Positions 1 to 7,299 of a stretch of DNA of 7,636 bases are shown piece by piece. Within the stretch, counting starts at the first letter, position 1. Each line of letters begins with the position of its first letter. Source of the stretch: Clostridia bacterium (GTDB lineage: Bacteria; Bacillota; Clostridia; Oscillospirales; CAG-382). The position numbers and the translations under genes are program-made. The stretch is taken from positions 1 to 7,636 of the forward strand of contig JAFVXP010000049.1 of assembly GCA_017501055.1 (NCBI GenBank), given 5' to 3'. The notes under the pieces are model-generated. The model saw nothing but the letters and a program-made list of their open reading frames with translations. It did not search any database and had not been told where the DNA came from.

Positions 1-1715
1 ACTATCGATTCGGTACGGGTATCTATGCTCGAGGTCGCCTCGTCAAGAATCATAACGGGCGGATCTGCAACGGCGGCACGTGCTATTGCAAGAAGCTGCC
101 GCTGACCCTGCGAAAGTCCGCTTCCGTCGCCCGAAAGAAGGGTGTTATAGCCCTCGGGGAGAAGCTTTATGAAGGAATCGGCATTGGCGAGCTTTGCCGC
201 CGCAATACATTCCTCGTCTGTCGCATCAAGTCTGCCGTAGCGGATATTCTCCATAACCGTACCTGTGAAAAGGTGGGTATCCTGAAGAACCATACCAAGC
301 GAACGGCGAAGGTCGGACTTCTTTATCTTGTTGATATTTATGCCGTCATAGCGAATCTTGCCGTCGGCAATGTCGTAGAAACGGTTGATAAGGTTTGTTA
401 TGGTCGTCTTGCCTGCACCCGTTGCGCCGACGAAAGCAACCTTCTGGCCGGGCTCTGCATAGAGTGTTACGTCGTGCAAGACCGTTTTTTCGGGAGTATA
501 CCCAAAATCGACCTCAAACATACGCACGTCACCGCAAAGCTTGGTATACGTCAAGGTTCCGTCGCCGTGCGGATGCTTCCAAGCCCAAAGACCTGTTCTT
601 TCTTCGGTTTCGGTAAGATTTCCGTCAATATATTTTGCGTTGACGAGGGTGACGTAGCCTTCGTCTTCCTCGGGAATCTCGTCCATAAGCTCGAAAATAC
701 GTTTTGCGCCTGCAAGCGCCATAACAACGGCGTTTATCTGCTGTGAGACCTGATTTATCGGGTTTGTAAAGCTCTTTGAAAGCTGTAAGAATGCGATAAC
801 ACCGCCTGCTGTAAGCGTATCTGTGGTGATTGCAAGAATACCGCCGAGCATGGCAATGAGGATATACTGCAAATGTCCCAGGTTGTTTGTAACGGGACCG
901 AGGATATTTGCAAATATGTTTGCTCTTTTTGCATTTTCGCAAAGCTCGTTATTAAGCGTATTGAAGTCCTCTTTGGTCTTTTCTTCACGGCAGAAGACCT
1001 GAACGACCTTCTGTCCGTTGACCATTTCCTCGATATAGCCGTTTAGCGCACCGACCGACCTTTGCTGGCGGACGAAATAGTGTCCGCTCTTTCCGCCGAT
1101 CTTCTTGACGACAAACATCGTTGCGAACGCTGTTAGAAGAACGAATGCTGTCAGATATACGTTTGTCGTAAGCATCGCAACGAATACCGCAACGACGGTG
1201 AAAAGCGAGGAAGCGACCGAGGGTATGCTCTGCGAGATCATCATACGGAGAGTGTCCGTATCGTTGGTGTATCGGCTCATCGTATCGCCGAAGGAATGGG
1301 TATCGAAATACTTGACGGGGAGCGTTTGCATCTTTGCAAACATCGTGTCACGAAGGTTTTTGAGAACCGATTGCGACACCGTGACCATAATTCTGTTATA
1401 AAGATAGGTCGATATCGCACCGAGCGCATAAACTATGCCGACAATTACAATTTCTCTTAAAAGTCCGTCAAAGCTCGGATCATTGTCAAGCATAAGAGGT
1501 TTTATATAATCGTCAACAAGGGTCTCGAGGAATTTAGAACCGTAAACGCCTGCAAGCGAGCTTATCATAATGCCGATAAATACGAAAGCAAGGAGCCATT
1601 TATATTCGAAAAGATATGAAAGGACACGCTTTACGGTTTTCATATCCGCTTTTTGTCCCGGAAGGCGCACGCCTTTCATCGGGCGAAGGGGTTCTTGTCT
1701 TTTAGGCTCGCTCAT
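1..1715 (-). CDS. ABC exporter half-transporter with canonical Walker B (C-terminus cut by window edge)
   Basis: This is a membrane-embedded half-transporter, TMD followed by NBD, of a type IV (ABCB/MsbA-like) exporter; 571 residues are visible. The N-terminal half has hydrophobic stretches typical of a six-helix exporter domain (for example residues about 40-56, and about 90-105). In the ATPase domain I see Walker A GATGAGKTT (430-438, Lys436), signature LSQGQ (534-538), and Walker B MILDEAT with Asp558 and catalytic Glu559, followed by the D-loop SSID. The H-loop and the last ~50 residues lie beyond position 1. Start ATG at 1715 overlaps the TGA of the upstream gene (ATGA), implying translational coupling. 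Residues about 345-394, between TMD and NBD, form an extra segment containing RTGLWAWKHPHGDG. Family knowledge: this corresponds to the BmrD/TM288/LmrD-type partner, which carries the competent Walker B. The substrate (drug, lipid or peptide) cannot be read from the sequence. Confidence 0.93.
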   Translation of the reverse strand, partial: MSEPKRQEPLRPMKGVRLPGQKADMKTVKRVLSYLFEYKWLLAFVFIGIMISSLAGVYGSKFLETLVDDYIKPLMLDNDPSFDGLLREIVIVGIVYALGAISTYLYNRIMVTVSQSVLKNLRDTMFAKMQTLPVKYFDTHSFGDTMSRYTNDTDTLRMMISQSIPSVASSLFTVVAVFVAMLTTNVYLTAFVLLTAFATMFVVKKIGGKSGHYFVRQQRSVGALNGYIEEMVNGQKVVQVFCREEKTKEDFNTLNNELCENAKRANIFANILGPVTNNLGHLQYILIAMLGGILAITTDTLTAGGVIAFLQLSKSFTNPINQVSQQINAVVMALAGAKRIFELMDEIPEEDEGYVTLVNAKYIDGNLTETEERTGLWAWKHPHGDGTLTYTKLCGDVRMFEVDFGYTPEKTVLHDVTLYAEPGQKVAFVGATGAGKTTITNLINRFYDIADGKIRYDGININKIKKSDLRRSLGMVLQDTHLFTGTVMENIRYGRLDATDEECIAAAKLANADSFIKLLPEGYNTLLSGDGSGLSQGQRQLLAIARAAVADPPVMILDEATSSIDTRTESI

Positions 1716-3457
1716 TGTTCGTCGTCCCCCTTCATCTGAGAATCATAAACTTCTCTGTATATAGTATTTGTTTCCAAAAGCTCGTTATGAGTGCCTATAC
1801 CGTTAATTTCTCCGTTATCAAGCACTATTATTCTGTCGCAATCACGCACGGAGGAGATTCTCTGCGCAATAATTATCTTCGTCGTTTCGGAAATACGCTT
1901 TGATAACGTTTCACGAAGCATTGCGTCGGTCTTTGTATCGACAGCCGAGGTGGAATCGTCGAGAATAAGTATCTTCGGCTTTTTCAAAAGCGCACGTGCA
2001 ATACAAAGTCTTTGCTTCTGACCGCCGGAAACGTTCGTACCGCCCTGCTCGATATAGGTATCGTAACCGTCGGGGAAGCTTAAAACAAATTCATCTGCGC
2101 AGGAAGCGATACAAGCCTCTTTAATTTCCTCGTCGGTTGCGTTTTCGTTGCCCCAACGGAGGTTATCCTTTATAGTACCCGAGAAAAGAACGTTTTTCTG
2201 AAGCACCATAGCAACCGAGTCACGCAAGGTATGTATATCATAATCACGAACGTCTTTTCCGCCGACCGAAACACTTCCGTCAACAACGTCGTAAAGACGG
2301 GGAATTAGCTGAACGAGGGTGGATTTTGAACTGCCCGTTCCGCCGATAATACCTATCGTTTCGCCCGATTTGATAGAAAAGTTTGCGTTCTTAAGACAAA
2401 GCTTGCCTTCGTGATAACCGAAATTAACGTTCTTGAATTCAATACTGCCGTCCTTGACCTCGGTAACAGGCTCTTCGGGGTTTCTGATAGTGCTTTCCTC
2501 GTCAAGAACCTCGCAAACACGTTCTGCTGATGCACGTGACATTATGATGGTGACGAAGATCATCGAAAGCATCATAAGGCTTGACAATATCTGCATTGTG
2601 TAATTAAGCATTGCGGTAAGGTCGCCGGGGGACATTTCGCTGCCGCCCGAAAGGATAATAAGCCTTGCGCCGAACCAGCAGAGCAACAGTATAGAAACGT
2701 ATATCGTCATCTGCATCAACGGCATATTGAAGGCGATCATTTTTTCCGCACGTACGGAATCGGTTGCAATCTGGTCGGAGACGCCGTTGAACTTCTTGAT
2801 CTCCTCGTCCTCACGGACAAAAGCCTTTACGACCCTGATTCCGCGCAGATTTTCCTGCACGACACGGTTAAGACGGTCGTATTTCTTGAACATACTCTTG
2901 AATATCGGGTGGACCTTCGTCATAATAAGCGTCAGACCCGTAACAAGAACGGGGACTGCACCGAGGAATATGAGCGAAAGCTTTGGGTTCATTCTGAACG
3001 CCATAACCAACGAGAATATCAGCATTGCAGGGCTTCTGACAGCAACACGGATTATCATATGGAAGGATTCCTGAAGGCGGTTTACGTCGGTCGTCATTCT
3101 TGTAACAAGGCTCGACGACGAGAATTTATCGATATTCTTGAACGAAAAGTGCGAAATACGTTCAAAAAGGCTTTTTCTCAAATTCTTTGCAAAGCCCGTT
3201 GCCGCAATAGCCGCATATCTGCCTGCCGCCGCACCGAAGAACAGCGATATAATACAACAAACGGCGATAGCAATACCGATATAGAAAATATACCGTAAAT
3301 CACCCTCGCCGTTGTTGCCGTCGATTCCGTTATCTATCAACAATGCGAGAAGCGTGGGGATTATGACCTCCATCAAAACCTCGCCCATAATTAATATCGG
3401 CGAGAGTATCGATGCTTTATAATACCCTTTAATATTTTTCGAAAGTTTCTTTAACAT
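1712..3457 (-). CDS. ABC exporter half-transporter with degenerate ATPase site
   Basis: This 581-residue TMD-NBD protein is the partner of the half-transporter encoded just downstream, and together they should form one heterodimeric exporter in the cytoplasmic membrane. Hydrophobic segments cover roughly residues 14-37, 56-85, 130-175 and 240-310. The NBD has Walker A GGTGSSKST (372-380, Lys378; Ser replaces the usual Gly at 377), signature VSGGQ (476-480), Walker B LILDDSTSAVD with Asp501 where the catalytic Glu is expected, and IIIAQR with Gln532 in place of the switch His. Family knowledge: these two substitutions mark the BmrC/TM287/LmrC-type subunit, which binds but barely hydrolyses ATP. 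I choose ATG at 3457 because TAGGAG lies 7 bases before it; a longer reading from 3496 would add 13 residues without an evident binding site and would start upstream of the predicted transcription start. Substrate unknown. Confidence 0.95.
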   Translation of the reverse strand: MLKKLSKNIKGYYKASILSPILIMGEVLMEVIIPTLLALLIDNGIDGNNGEGDLRYIFYIGIAIAVCCIISLFFGAAAGRYAAIAATGFAKNLRKSLFERISHFSFKNIDKFSSSSLVTRMTTDVNRLQESFHMIIRVAVRSPAMLIFSLVMAFRMNPKLSLIFLGAVPVLVTGLTLIMTKVHPIFKSMFKKYDRLNRVVQENLRGIRVVKAFVREDEEIKKFNGVSDQIATDSVRAEKMIAFNMPLMQMTIYVSILLLCWFGARLIILSGGSEMSPGDLTAMLNYTMQILSSLMMLSMIFVTIIMSRASAERVCEVLDEESTIRNPEEPVTEVKDGSIEFKNVNFGYHEGKLCLKNANFSIKSGETIGIIGGTGSSKSTLVQLIPRLYDVVDGSVSVGGKDVRDYDIHTLRDSVAMVLQKNVLFSGTIKDNLRWGNENATDEEIKEACIASCADEFVLSFPDGYDTYIEQGGTNVSGGQKQRLCIARALLKKPKILILDDSTSAVDTKTDAMLRETLSKRISETTKIIIAQRISSVRDCDRIIVLDNGEINGIGTHNELLETNTIYREVYDSQMKGDDEQ

Positions 3458-3464
3458 AGTGCAT

Positions 3465-3470
3465 CTCCTA
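3465..3470 (-). promoter_or_regulatory. Ribosome binding site TAGGAG fixing the start of the degenerate ABC subunit
   Basis: Read on the minus strand, TAGGAG is followed by 7 bases and then ATG at 3457. An ATG at 3464 lies in another frame and closer to the site, so 3457 is the supported start. Confidence 0.8.
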
Positions 3471-3486
3471 AATGTTTCCAAGAAAG

Positions 3487-3515
3487 ATTTTTGCACATTA
3501 ATTAAACTTTGTCAA
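3487..3515 (-). promoter_or_regulatory. Sigma-A promoter of the ABC exporter operon
   Basis: On the minus strand a perfect -35 TTGACA (3515-3510) is followed by 17 bases and AAAAAT (3492-3487) as a weak -10. The bases TGC directly precede the -10, giving an extended -10 that could compensate. Transcription would begin near 3480, leaving a leader of about 23 bases. No GC-rich hairpin followed by a T-run lies between the preceding gene and this site, so some read-through from the tail-like gene is possible. Confidence 0.65.
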
Positions 3516-3558
3516 TACTATTTACCGCATTGTTTTGTAAAATATTTTAAAGTTTTTA

Positions 3559-5223
3559 TCAAATATCTGCGCCAAGCGCCTTTAACGCATTTTTAATGTC
3601 GTTCAATGCCGAATTTGTGTCCTGCGAATAGGTCAATTCCACAACGGCGGCCTCGTTTTCGGTACGTACCGTCATTGTCGGGTTGACAGAAAGGAATTCC
3701 ACAAAGCCGTTTTCGTCGGAAGTATATTCCTCCTTCGAATATACCTCGTGACCGCTTCTTGCAGAGCCAAGCTCAAGCTGGACCGAATAAACACCGTCCA
3801 GCGCCGTGCTTCCGACGGGGAGCGTTCTTTCGAGATATACCCTTTTCAATATCCTTTCACGGGTTTTGTCGCCGAGATTGGAAACAAACACCGTTTCGTC
3901 TGTATCGGGATAATAAAGCTCGTTTTTATAAGAAGCATAGGCCGCTCCGTCTTTTAACACCGAAAGAGTATAAGCCTTCCCTGCCTTGAGCACTGCCCCT
4001 TGGCTTTCTCCGTTTTCGTCGAGCAAGGCAAGGTCTAAAATTATTTTCACCGAAGCATTTTCCGAGCTTCCGTATACGTAGACCGTGCCGTCGGGGTTGG
4101 GTATTACGGTAAGTCCGTTTATGGTTTGACTTTTCTTTAACGGCGGAAGAAGATTCTTGCCAAATACGGAACAAGCAATATTCCCGGATTCTATCATAGG
4201 TGTATAGGGACTTGCAACCGAGCCGACTTCAAGCTGGGGCTTGATTATAAAATCGTTAAGCTCCAAACCGTTTGAAAGTCTTATCGAAAGCATACCTATC
4301 TCACTTTCGCTCTTGAAGGTATACGTCTTGTTTACCGTATCGGGTGTTACCGTACAAAGCGGAGTTCCTGTTTTGCCGTAAGCAACAACACGTATAGCAT
4401 CACCGCCGAAAACGTAGGGGTTGTTCATCGAAAAGGTATACGTATCCGCAGGGAGCGATAACGGTATTGTGAAAGACGTATCTGCGCTTGCCGTACCGCT
4501 TATAACGATCTTTCCGTCACCGAACACCGTAAATAACACCCCGTTAACGGTTTTTGTCGGCATGATCGGAAGAAGGTTTTTACTTTTGATATTGCCTTTG
4601 ATTTTCTGAATCTCGGGAATCATATCGTCAATTCTGACAACACTGCCCAAAACCGTCTTTTTAACGGCGTTTGCAGGAATACCGTTTGCGCTTAGATCTT
4701 CCGCAAGCTTCTTTGAAAAATCCTCTTCACTTCCCGTAAAACCGCCTTCAACGGCGTATTGATATGCAGTCTTGCCGTCAAAAGTACCGCTTTCCTTGGC
4801 ATCGGAAAGTGCATTTTCGATAAGCAAGGGAATCGTTTTTGCGGTATTGTCCTCTATACCGTTTGCAGGTACGGCGGAGGACATATTTTCAATAAAGAAA
4901 ATCTCTGTCGAGCAGGTCTTTGCAATACCGTTTTCGAAAAGGGTGCAGTTTACGTCGCAAACAATTCTTCCCGAAACCGAAAGAGCTCCTTCCGTGAATT
5001 CAAAAAGATATTCATATTCGCTCAAACGTGCTCCGACAAGATCGAATATTGTCGAATCGGGCTTTGTACCTCTTAAAACAACGACCGATTCTTCGGGAAT
5101 CTCCTTCCCAAGCCGTACCGTGAGGGCACGGGTTAGATTGTCAAACTGCTTTGAAGAAACGCTTTTAGGTGTCTTCGATGCGTTTATATCAAATGACAGA
5201 TTGATCTTTGCGTTTGTTTTCAT
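3559..5223 (-). CDS. Orphan phage tail/baseplate-like protein (BppU-like head, two repeated beta modules)
   Basis: This 554-residue protein has no signal peptide and no membrane segment. Residues 1-112 resemble the N-terminal domain of phage baseplate upper proteins (short strands, a stretch ending in a STEIFFIE strand). Residues 149-174 carry DGKTAYQYAVEGGFTGSEED, a motif common as a linker in Firmicute phage tail proteins. Two modules follow, each opening with KNLLP and a TxNG(V/L) strand and closing with a QLE(V/L)GS strand: 215-349 and 356-500. The second has a longer middle. Residues 500-554 (SVNPTMTV ... TYSQDTN ... LKALGADI) resemble the C-terminal ends of phage tail proteins. I infer a virion or tail-like structural or glycan-binding role; that is family resemblance, not proof. 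ATG at 5223 follows GGAGG by 4 bases. An in-frame extension to 5409 has no such support and runs through promoter-like DNA. No other phage genes are visible nearby. Confidence 0.75.
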   Translation of the reverse strand: MKTNAKINLSFDINASKTPKSVSSKQFDNLTRALTVRLGKEIPEESVVVLRGTKPDSTIFDLVGARLSEYEYLFEFTEGALSVSGRIVCDVNCTLFENGIAKTCSTEIFFIENMSSAVPANGIEDNTAKTIPLLIENALSDAKESGTFDGKTAYQYAVEGGFTGSEEDFSKKLAEDLSANGIPANAVKKTVLGSVVRIDDMIPEIQKIKGNIKSKNLLPIMPTKTVNGVLFTVFGDGKIVISGTASADTSFTIPLSLPADTYTFSMNNPYVFGGDAIRVVAYGKTGTPLCTVTPDTVNKTYTFKSESEIGMLSIRLSNGLELNDFIIKPQLEVGSVASPYTPMIESGNIACSVFGKNLLPPLKKSQTINGLTVIPNPDGTVYVYGSSENASVKIILDLALLDENGESQGAVLKAGKAYTLSVLKDGAAYASYKNELYYPDTDETVFVSNLGDKTRERILKRVYLERTLPVGSTALDGVYSVQLELGSARSGHEVYSKEEYTSDENGFVEFLSVNPTMTVRTENEAAVVELTYSQDTNSALNDIKNALKALGADI

Positions 5224-5227
5224 AGAA

Positions 5228-5232
5228 CCTCC
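5228..5232 (-). promoter_or_regulatory. Ribosome binding site GGAGG fixing the start of the tail-like gene
   Basis: Minus-strand reading gives TTTTGGAGGTTCTATG. The GGAGG is close (4 bases) to the ATG at 5223 but is the only good site upstream of any in-frame start, so it decides in favour of the 554-residue protein. Confidence 0.75.
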
Positions 5233-5273
5233 AAAATTTTTCCTGACGAGGTCGTTTTTATATTGACGAGGGT

Positions 5274-5290
5274 GGGTATGGCGGATACCC
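5274..5290. promoter_or_regulatory. Palindrome GGGTAT-N5-ATACCC, operator candidate
   Basis: A perfect 6-bp inverted repeat separated by GGCGG lies in the divergent intergenic region. It sits at the predicted transcription start of the minus-strand promoter at 5297-5325 and about 50 bases upstream of the tail-like gene. It lacks a T-run on either strand, so it is not a terminator. A binding site for a dimeric regulator, or a 5' leader hairpin, is possible; neither is proven. Confidence 0.35.
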
Positions 5291-5296
5291 GTTATG

Positions 5297-5325
5297 ATTC
5301 TATCTATATCCCTCTCTTTTTTCAT
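5297..5325 (-). promoter_or_regulatory. Candidate promoter of the tail-like gene
   Basis: On the minus strand ATGAAA (5325-5320, 4 of 6 consensus bases) is followed by 17 bases and TAGAAT (5302-5297, 5 of 6). Transcription would begin near 5290, at the edge of the GGGTAT palindrome, giving a leader of roughly 67 bases. A TATAAA at 5262-5257 is an alternative -10 but has no -35; the palindrome would lie over that position. Confidence 0.4.
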
Positions 5326-5394
5326 CTCATGTTTGTCGCACGAAAATCCCAAAGAACGAATTGTATAAAATTTGTTAAAACAATGTCCCCTGCC

Positions 5395-5423
5395 TTGATT
5401 TTGGAGCAAGAAGCGATTATAAT
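5395..5423 (+). promoter_or_regulatory. Strong sigma-A promoter of the xer-thioesterase operon
   Basis: TTGATT (5395-5400), a 17-base spacer and a perfect TATAAT (5418-5423). Transcription would start near 5430, giving a leader of about 21 bases that contains the ribosome binding site. The same hexamers and spacing recur at 7162-7190. Confidence 0.8.
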
Positions 5424-5438
5424 TATTGAAAACGAAAC

Positions 5439-5444
5439 GGAGGT
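5439..5444 (+). promoter_or_regulatory. Ribosome binding site GGAGGT for a GTG start
   Basis: GGAGGT is followed by 6 bases and GTG at 5451. The site justifies the GTG start; no in-frame ATG near it fits the conserved N-terminus of the recombinase. Confidence 0.85.
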
Positions 5445-5450
5445 AATAAA

Positions 5451-6440
5451 GTGACCGGAACTCTGCCCGAACCGCTTTTAACGTTCGCAGGCTATAAAGG
5501 CTCGATACAAAACTGTTCTGCGCTTACAGTTAAGGAATATATCAACGATATCGTCCTCTTTTTCCGTTATATAACAGTTATACGCAGAGGCGAAAATCCC
5601 CAAAAGGTCGATATGAAAGAGGTTAACGTTGCCTCTCTCGATTACGACCTCGTTGCATCGGTAAAGACCGAGGAGGTATATGCCTTTATGCTCTATCTTG
5701 CCTCGGTGCGTGGAAACGGTGTTCGTATCCGTGCAAGAAGGCTTTCTGCGCTTAAAGCGTTTTATAAATACCATACGGTAAAATCACGGCGCATTTCCGA
5801 AAATCCCGTTAAGGATATCGACAGTCCGACCGTTAAACCGGCCCTGCCGAAATATCTTTCGCTTGAAGAAAGCATACGTCTTTTGGAAAGCGTCCCCCGT
5901 GATTGCCCAAACTTCGAGCGTGATTATTGTATTCTAACCCTCTTTTTGAATTGCGGTATGCGTCTTTCGGAGCTTGTGGGCATTGACCTTGCGCATATCG
6001 AGCACGATTTGTCAAAGCTCGTTGTTACGGGTAAGGGCGACAAAATGCGTATCGTATACCTTAATTCCGCCTGCCAAAGCGCATTGTCGGATTATCTTGC
6101 CGTGCGTCAAAGTAAGGCAACGCAATACGGTCAGCCGATAATCGACAAAAATGCTCTCTTTTTAAGCTCACGCCGAACGAGAATTTCAAACCAAATGGTG
6201 CAAACCTTGGTATATCGCTATCTCGACGCAGCAGGTCTCGGCGGACGTGGCCTTTCGGTACATAAATTACGCCACACGGCGGCAACTCTGCTTTATAACG
6301 AGGGAGAGGTTGACGTTTTGACCCTGCAAAACATACTCGGCCACGAACAGCTTACAACAACACAGATATACACCCACCTTTCCGACAAAAAACTGGAGGA
6401 GGCAGCACAGGCAAATCCGCTTGCAAAGATAAAAAAATAA
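5451..6440 (+). CDS. xerC: Tyrosine recombinase, XerC/XerD type
   Basis: This 329-residue protein is a site-specific recombinase. Residues about 10-115 form the N-terminal SAM-like core-binding domain (TVKEYINDIVLFFRYI, ARRLSALKAFYKY); residues about 130-329 form the catalytic domain. All expected catalytic residues are present: Arg171 in NCGMRLSEL, Lys195 in TGKGDK, His271 and Arg274 in HKLRHTAAT, His298 in LGHEQ, and the nucleophile Tyr307 in IYTHL. Family knowledge: Xer enzymes resolve chromosome dimers at dif; many clostridia carry a protein of this length and style as a stable chromosomal gene. I favour a housekeeping Xer over a phage integrase because of its ending (NPLA), its operon with a lipid gene, and the absence of an att site. 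XerC versus XerD cannot be settled here, so the symbol is provisional. It is the first gene of a two-gene operon with a strong promoter. Confidence 0.93.
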   Translation: MTGTLPEPLLTFAGYKGSIQNCSALTVKEYINDIVLFFRYITVIRRGENPQKVDMKEVNVASLDYDLVASVKTEEVYAFMLYLASVRGNGVRIRARRLSALKAFYKYHTVKSRRISENPVKDIDSPTVKPALPKYLSLEESIRLLESVPRDCPNFERDYCILTLFLNCGMRLSELVGIDLAHIEHDLSKLVVTGKGDKMRIVYLNSACQSALSDYLAVRQSKATQYGQPIIDKNALFLSSRRTRISNQMVQTLVYRYLDAAGLGGRGLSVHKLRHTAATLLYNEGEVDVLTLQNILGHEQLTTTQIYTHLSDKKLEEAAQANPLAKIKK

Positions 6441-7165
6441 TGTTAGAAACAAAAATTTCCGTCAAAAGCTATGACGTTTTCCCGAACAGCACCTTAAAGC
6501 CTTCTGCGTTGCAGCACTATATGCAACAGCTTGCACGTGAGGATTGCGACGAAATGGCTTGCACCTACCAAATGATGCGTGACGTTAATATGGTCTTTGT
6601 TTTAACAAAGCTTGGTATAAACATCAAGAAACCCGTCTATGCTTATGACGAGCTTACCGTTCGCACCTATAACAACAAGGTCAGCGGTGTTTCCTTCGAA
6701 CGTGAGTTTGAATTCTACCGTGACGGTGAGGAAATAATCCACGCAACGACACAATGGGTCGTCGTTAAATACGACAACCGACAGATAGTCCGTCCCCGTG
6801 ATTTTCCCTTCCCGATAGGAGAGGCAAACATCGATTGCGACACTATCGAGCTTCCCCGCTTGGTTAAATGCGAGAATAAAGAGCTTTTGGGTGAACGCAC
6901 CGTGCGTCTTTCCGACCTTGACGAAAACGACCACCTTAATAACTGTGTCTATTCGGATATTGCGCTTGATTTTCTTCCCTTTGACAGAAAAGAGGATTTC
7001 GTATCGGGCGTTCGGATAATCTTCCGTCACGAAGCGGTCATAAACGACAAGCTTCTTGTTTTTGTCGGCAAAACAGAGAAAGGTTTTGCCGTTTTTGCCG
7101 ATAATTCAACAAAAGAATCGGCTTGCTTCGAGGCAGAATATATCTTGGGTAAAATTGATTGTTGA
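6440..7165 (+). CDS. Acyl-ACP thioesterase (FatA/FatB family)
   Basis: This 241-residue cytosolic enzyme should release free fatty acids from acyl carrier protein by hydrolysis. It has the double hot-dog layout of the family: first half about residues 1-125 (LQHYMQQLARED at 25-36; HATTQWVVVKY at 101-111), second half about 150-241. The catalytic motif is LDENDHLNN, with Asp161, Asn163 and His165 matching the Asp-Asn-His set of plant FatB. Glu198-Ala199 in FRHEAV lines up by eye with the plant Glu-Cys pair, so Glu is kept and Cys is absent, as is usual for bacterial members. Length is normal for the bacterial family. The ATG shares its A with the TAA of the recombinase gene (TAATG) and has no binding site directly upstream, so translation probably depends on re-initiation. 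Chain-length preference cannot be read off. It may supply fatty acids for membrane remodelling or secretion. Confidence 0.92.
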   Translation: MLETKISVKSYDVFPNSTLKPSALQHYMQQLAREDCDEMACTYQMMRDVNMVFVLTKLGINIKKPVYAYDELTVRTYNNKVSGVSFEREFEFYRDGEEIIHATTQWVVVKYDNRQIVRPRDFPFPIGEANIDCDTIELPRLVKCENKELLGERTVRLSDLDENDHLNNCVYSDIALDFLPFDRKEDFVSGVRIIFRHEAVINDKLLVFVGKTEKGFAVFADNSTKESACFEAEYILGKIDC

Positions 7166-7190
7166 TTTTTTACCCCGCCTGTTGTATAAT
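7162..7190 (+). promoter_or_regulatory. Near-consensus promoter overlapping the thioesterase stop codon
   Basis: TTGATT (7162-7167), 17 bases, then a perfect TATAAT (7185-7190), the same hexamers and spacing as the promoter at 5395-5423. Transcription would begin near 7197 and run through the repeat cluster. No convincing gene follows inside the window, so it may serve a gene beyond the contig end or a non-coding transcript. Confidence 0.65.
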
Positions 7191-7238
7191 CCGTAAGTGA
7201 ATCAAACATCGCCGTGCAAAACAACAAAACACACACCC

Positions 7239-7299
7239 TGTCATTCCGAGCAGTCAAGTCAGTATAACTGTCATTCCGAGCAAACAAGTCAGTATAACC
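7239..7299 (+). repeat. Two tandem ~30-bp units starting TGTCATTCCGAGCA
   Basis: Units begin at 7239 (30 bp) and 7269 (31 bp). Each opens with TGTCATTCCGAGCA and ends with CAAGTCAGTATAAC; they differ only at two internal bases and a terminal C. A third TGTCATTCCGAG at 7300 begins the larger palindromic element, so the units look like slipped or amplified copies of its left end. Confidence 0.85.

Noticed and set aside
273..746. Plus-strand frame of 157 codons opposite the ABC ATPase domain
   Set aside because: The minus strand carries the Walker A motif and the TMD-NBD linker of the exporter here; the plus-strand translation shows no recognisable family and no ribosome binding site.
5224..5409. 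N-terminal extension of the tail-like protein by 62 residues
   Set aside because: The extension crosses the intergenic palindrome and promoter-like DNA, lacks a ribosome binding site, and the strong GGAGG lies directly before ATG 5223.
5451..6440. Recombinase as integrase of a mobile element carrying the tail-like gene
   Set aside because: The protein resembles chromosomal clostridial Xer enzymes, is operonic with a thioesterase, is transcribed away from the tail-like gene, and no att-like direct repeats flank the region.
7147..7175. GGGTAAAA/TTTTACCC inverted repeat at the thioesterase stop as a terminator
   Set aside because: The stem is AT-rich with a 13-base loop and is followed by CGCCTG, not a T-run. 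It overlaps the -35 of the rightward promoter.
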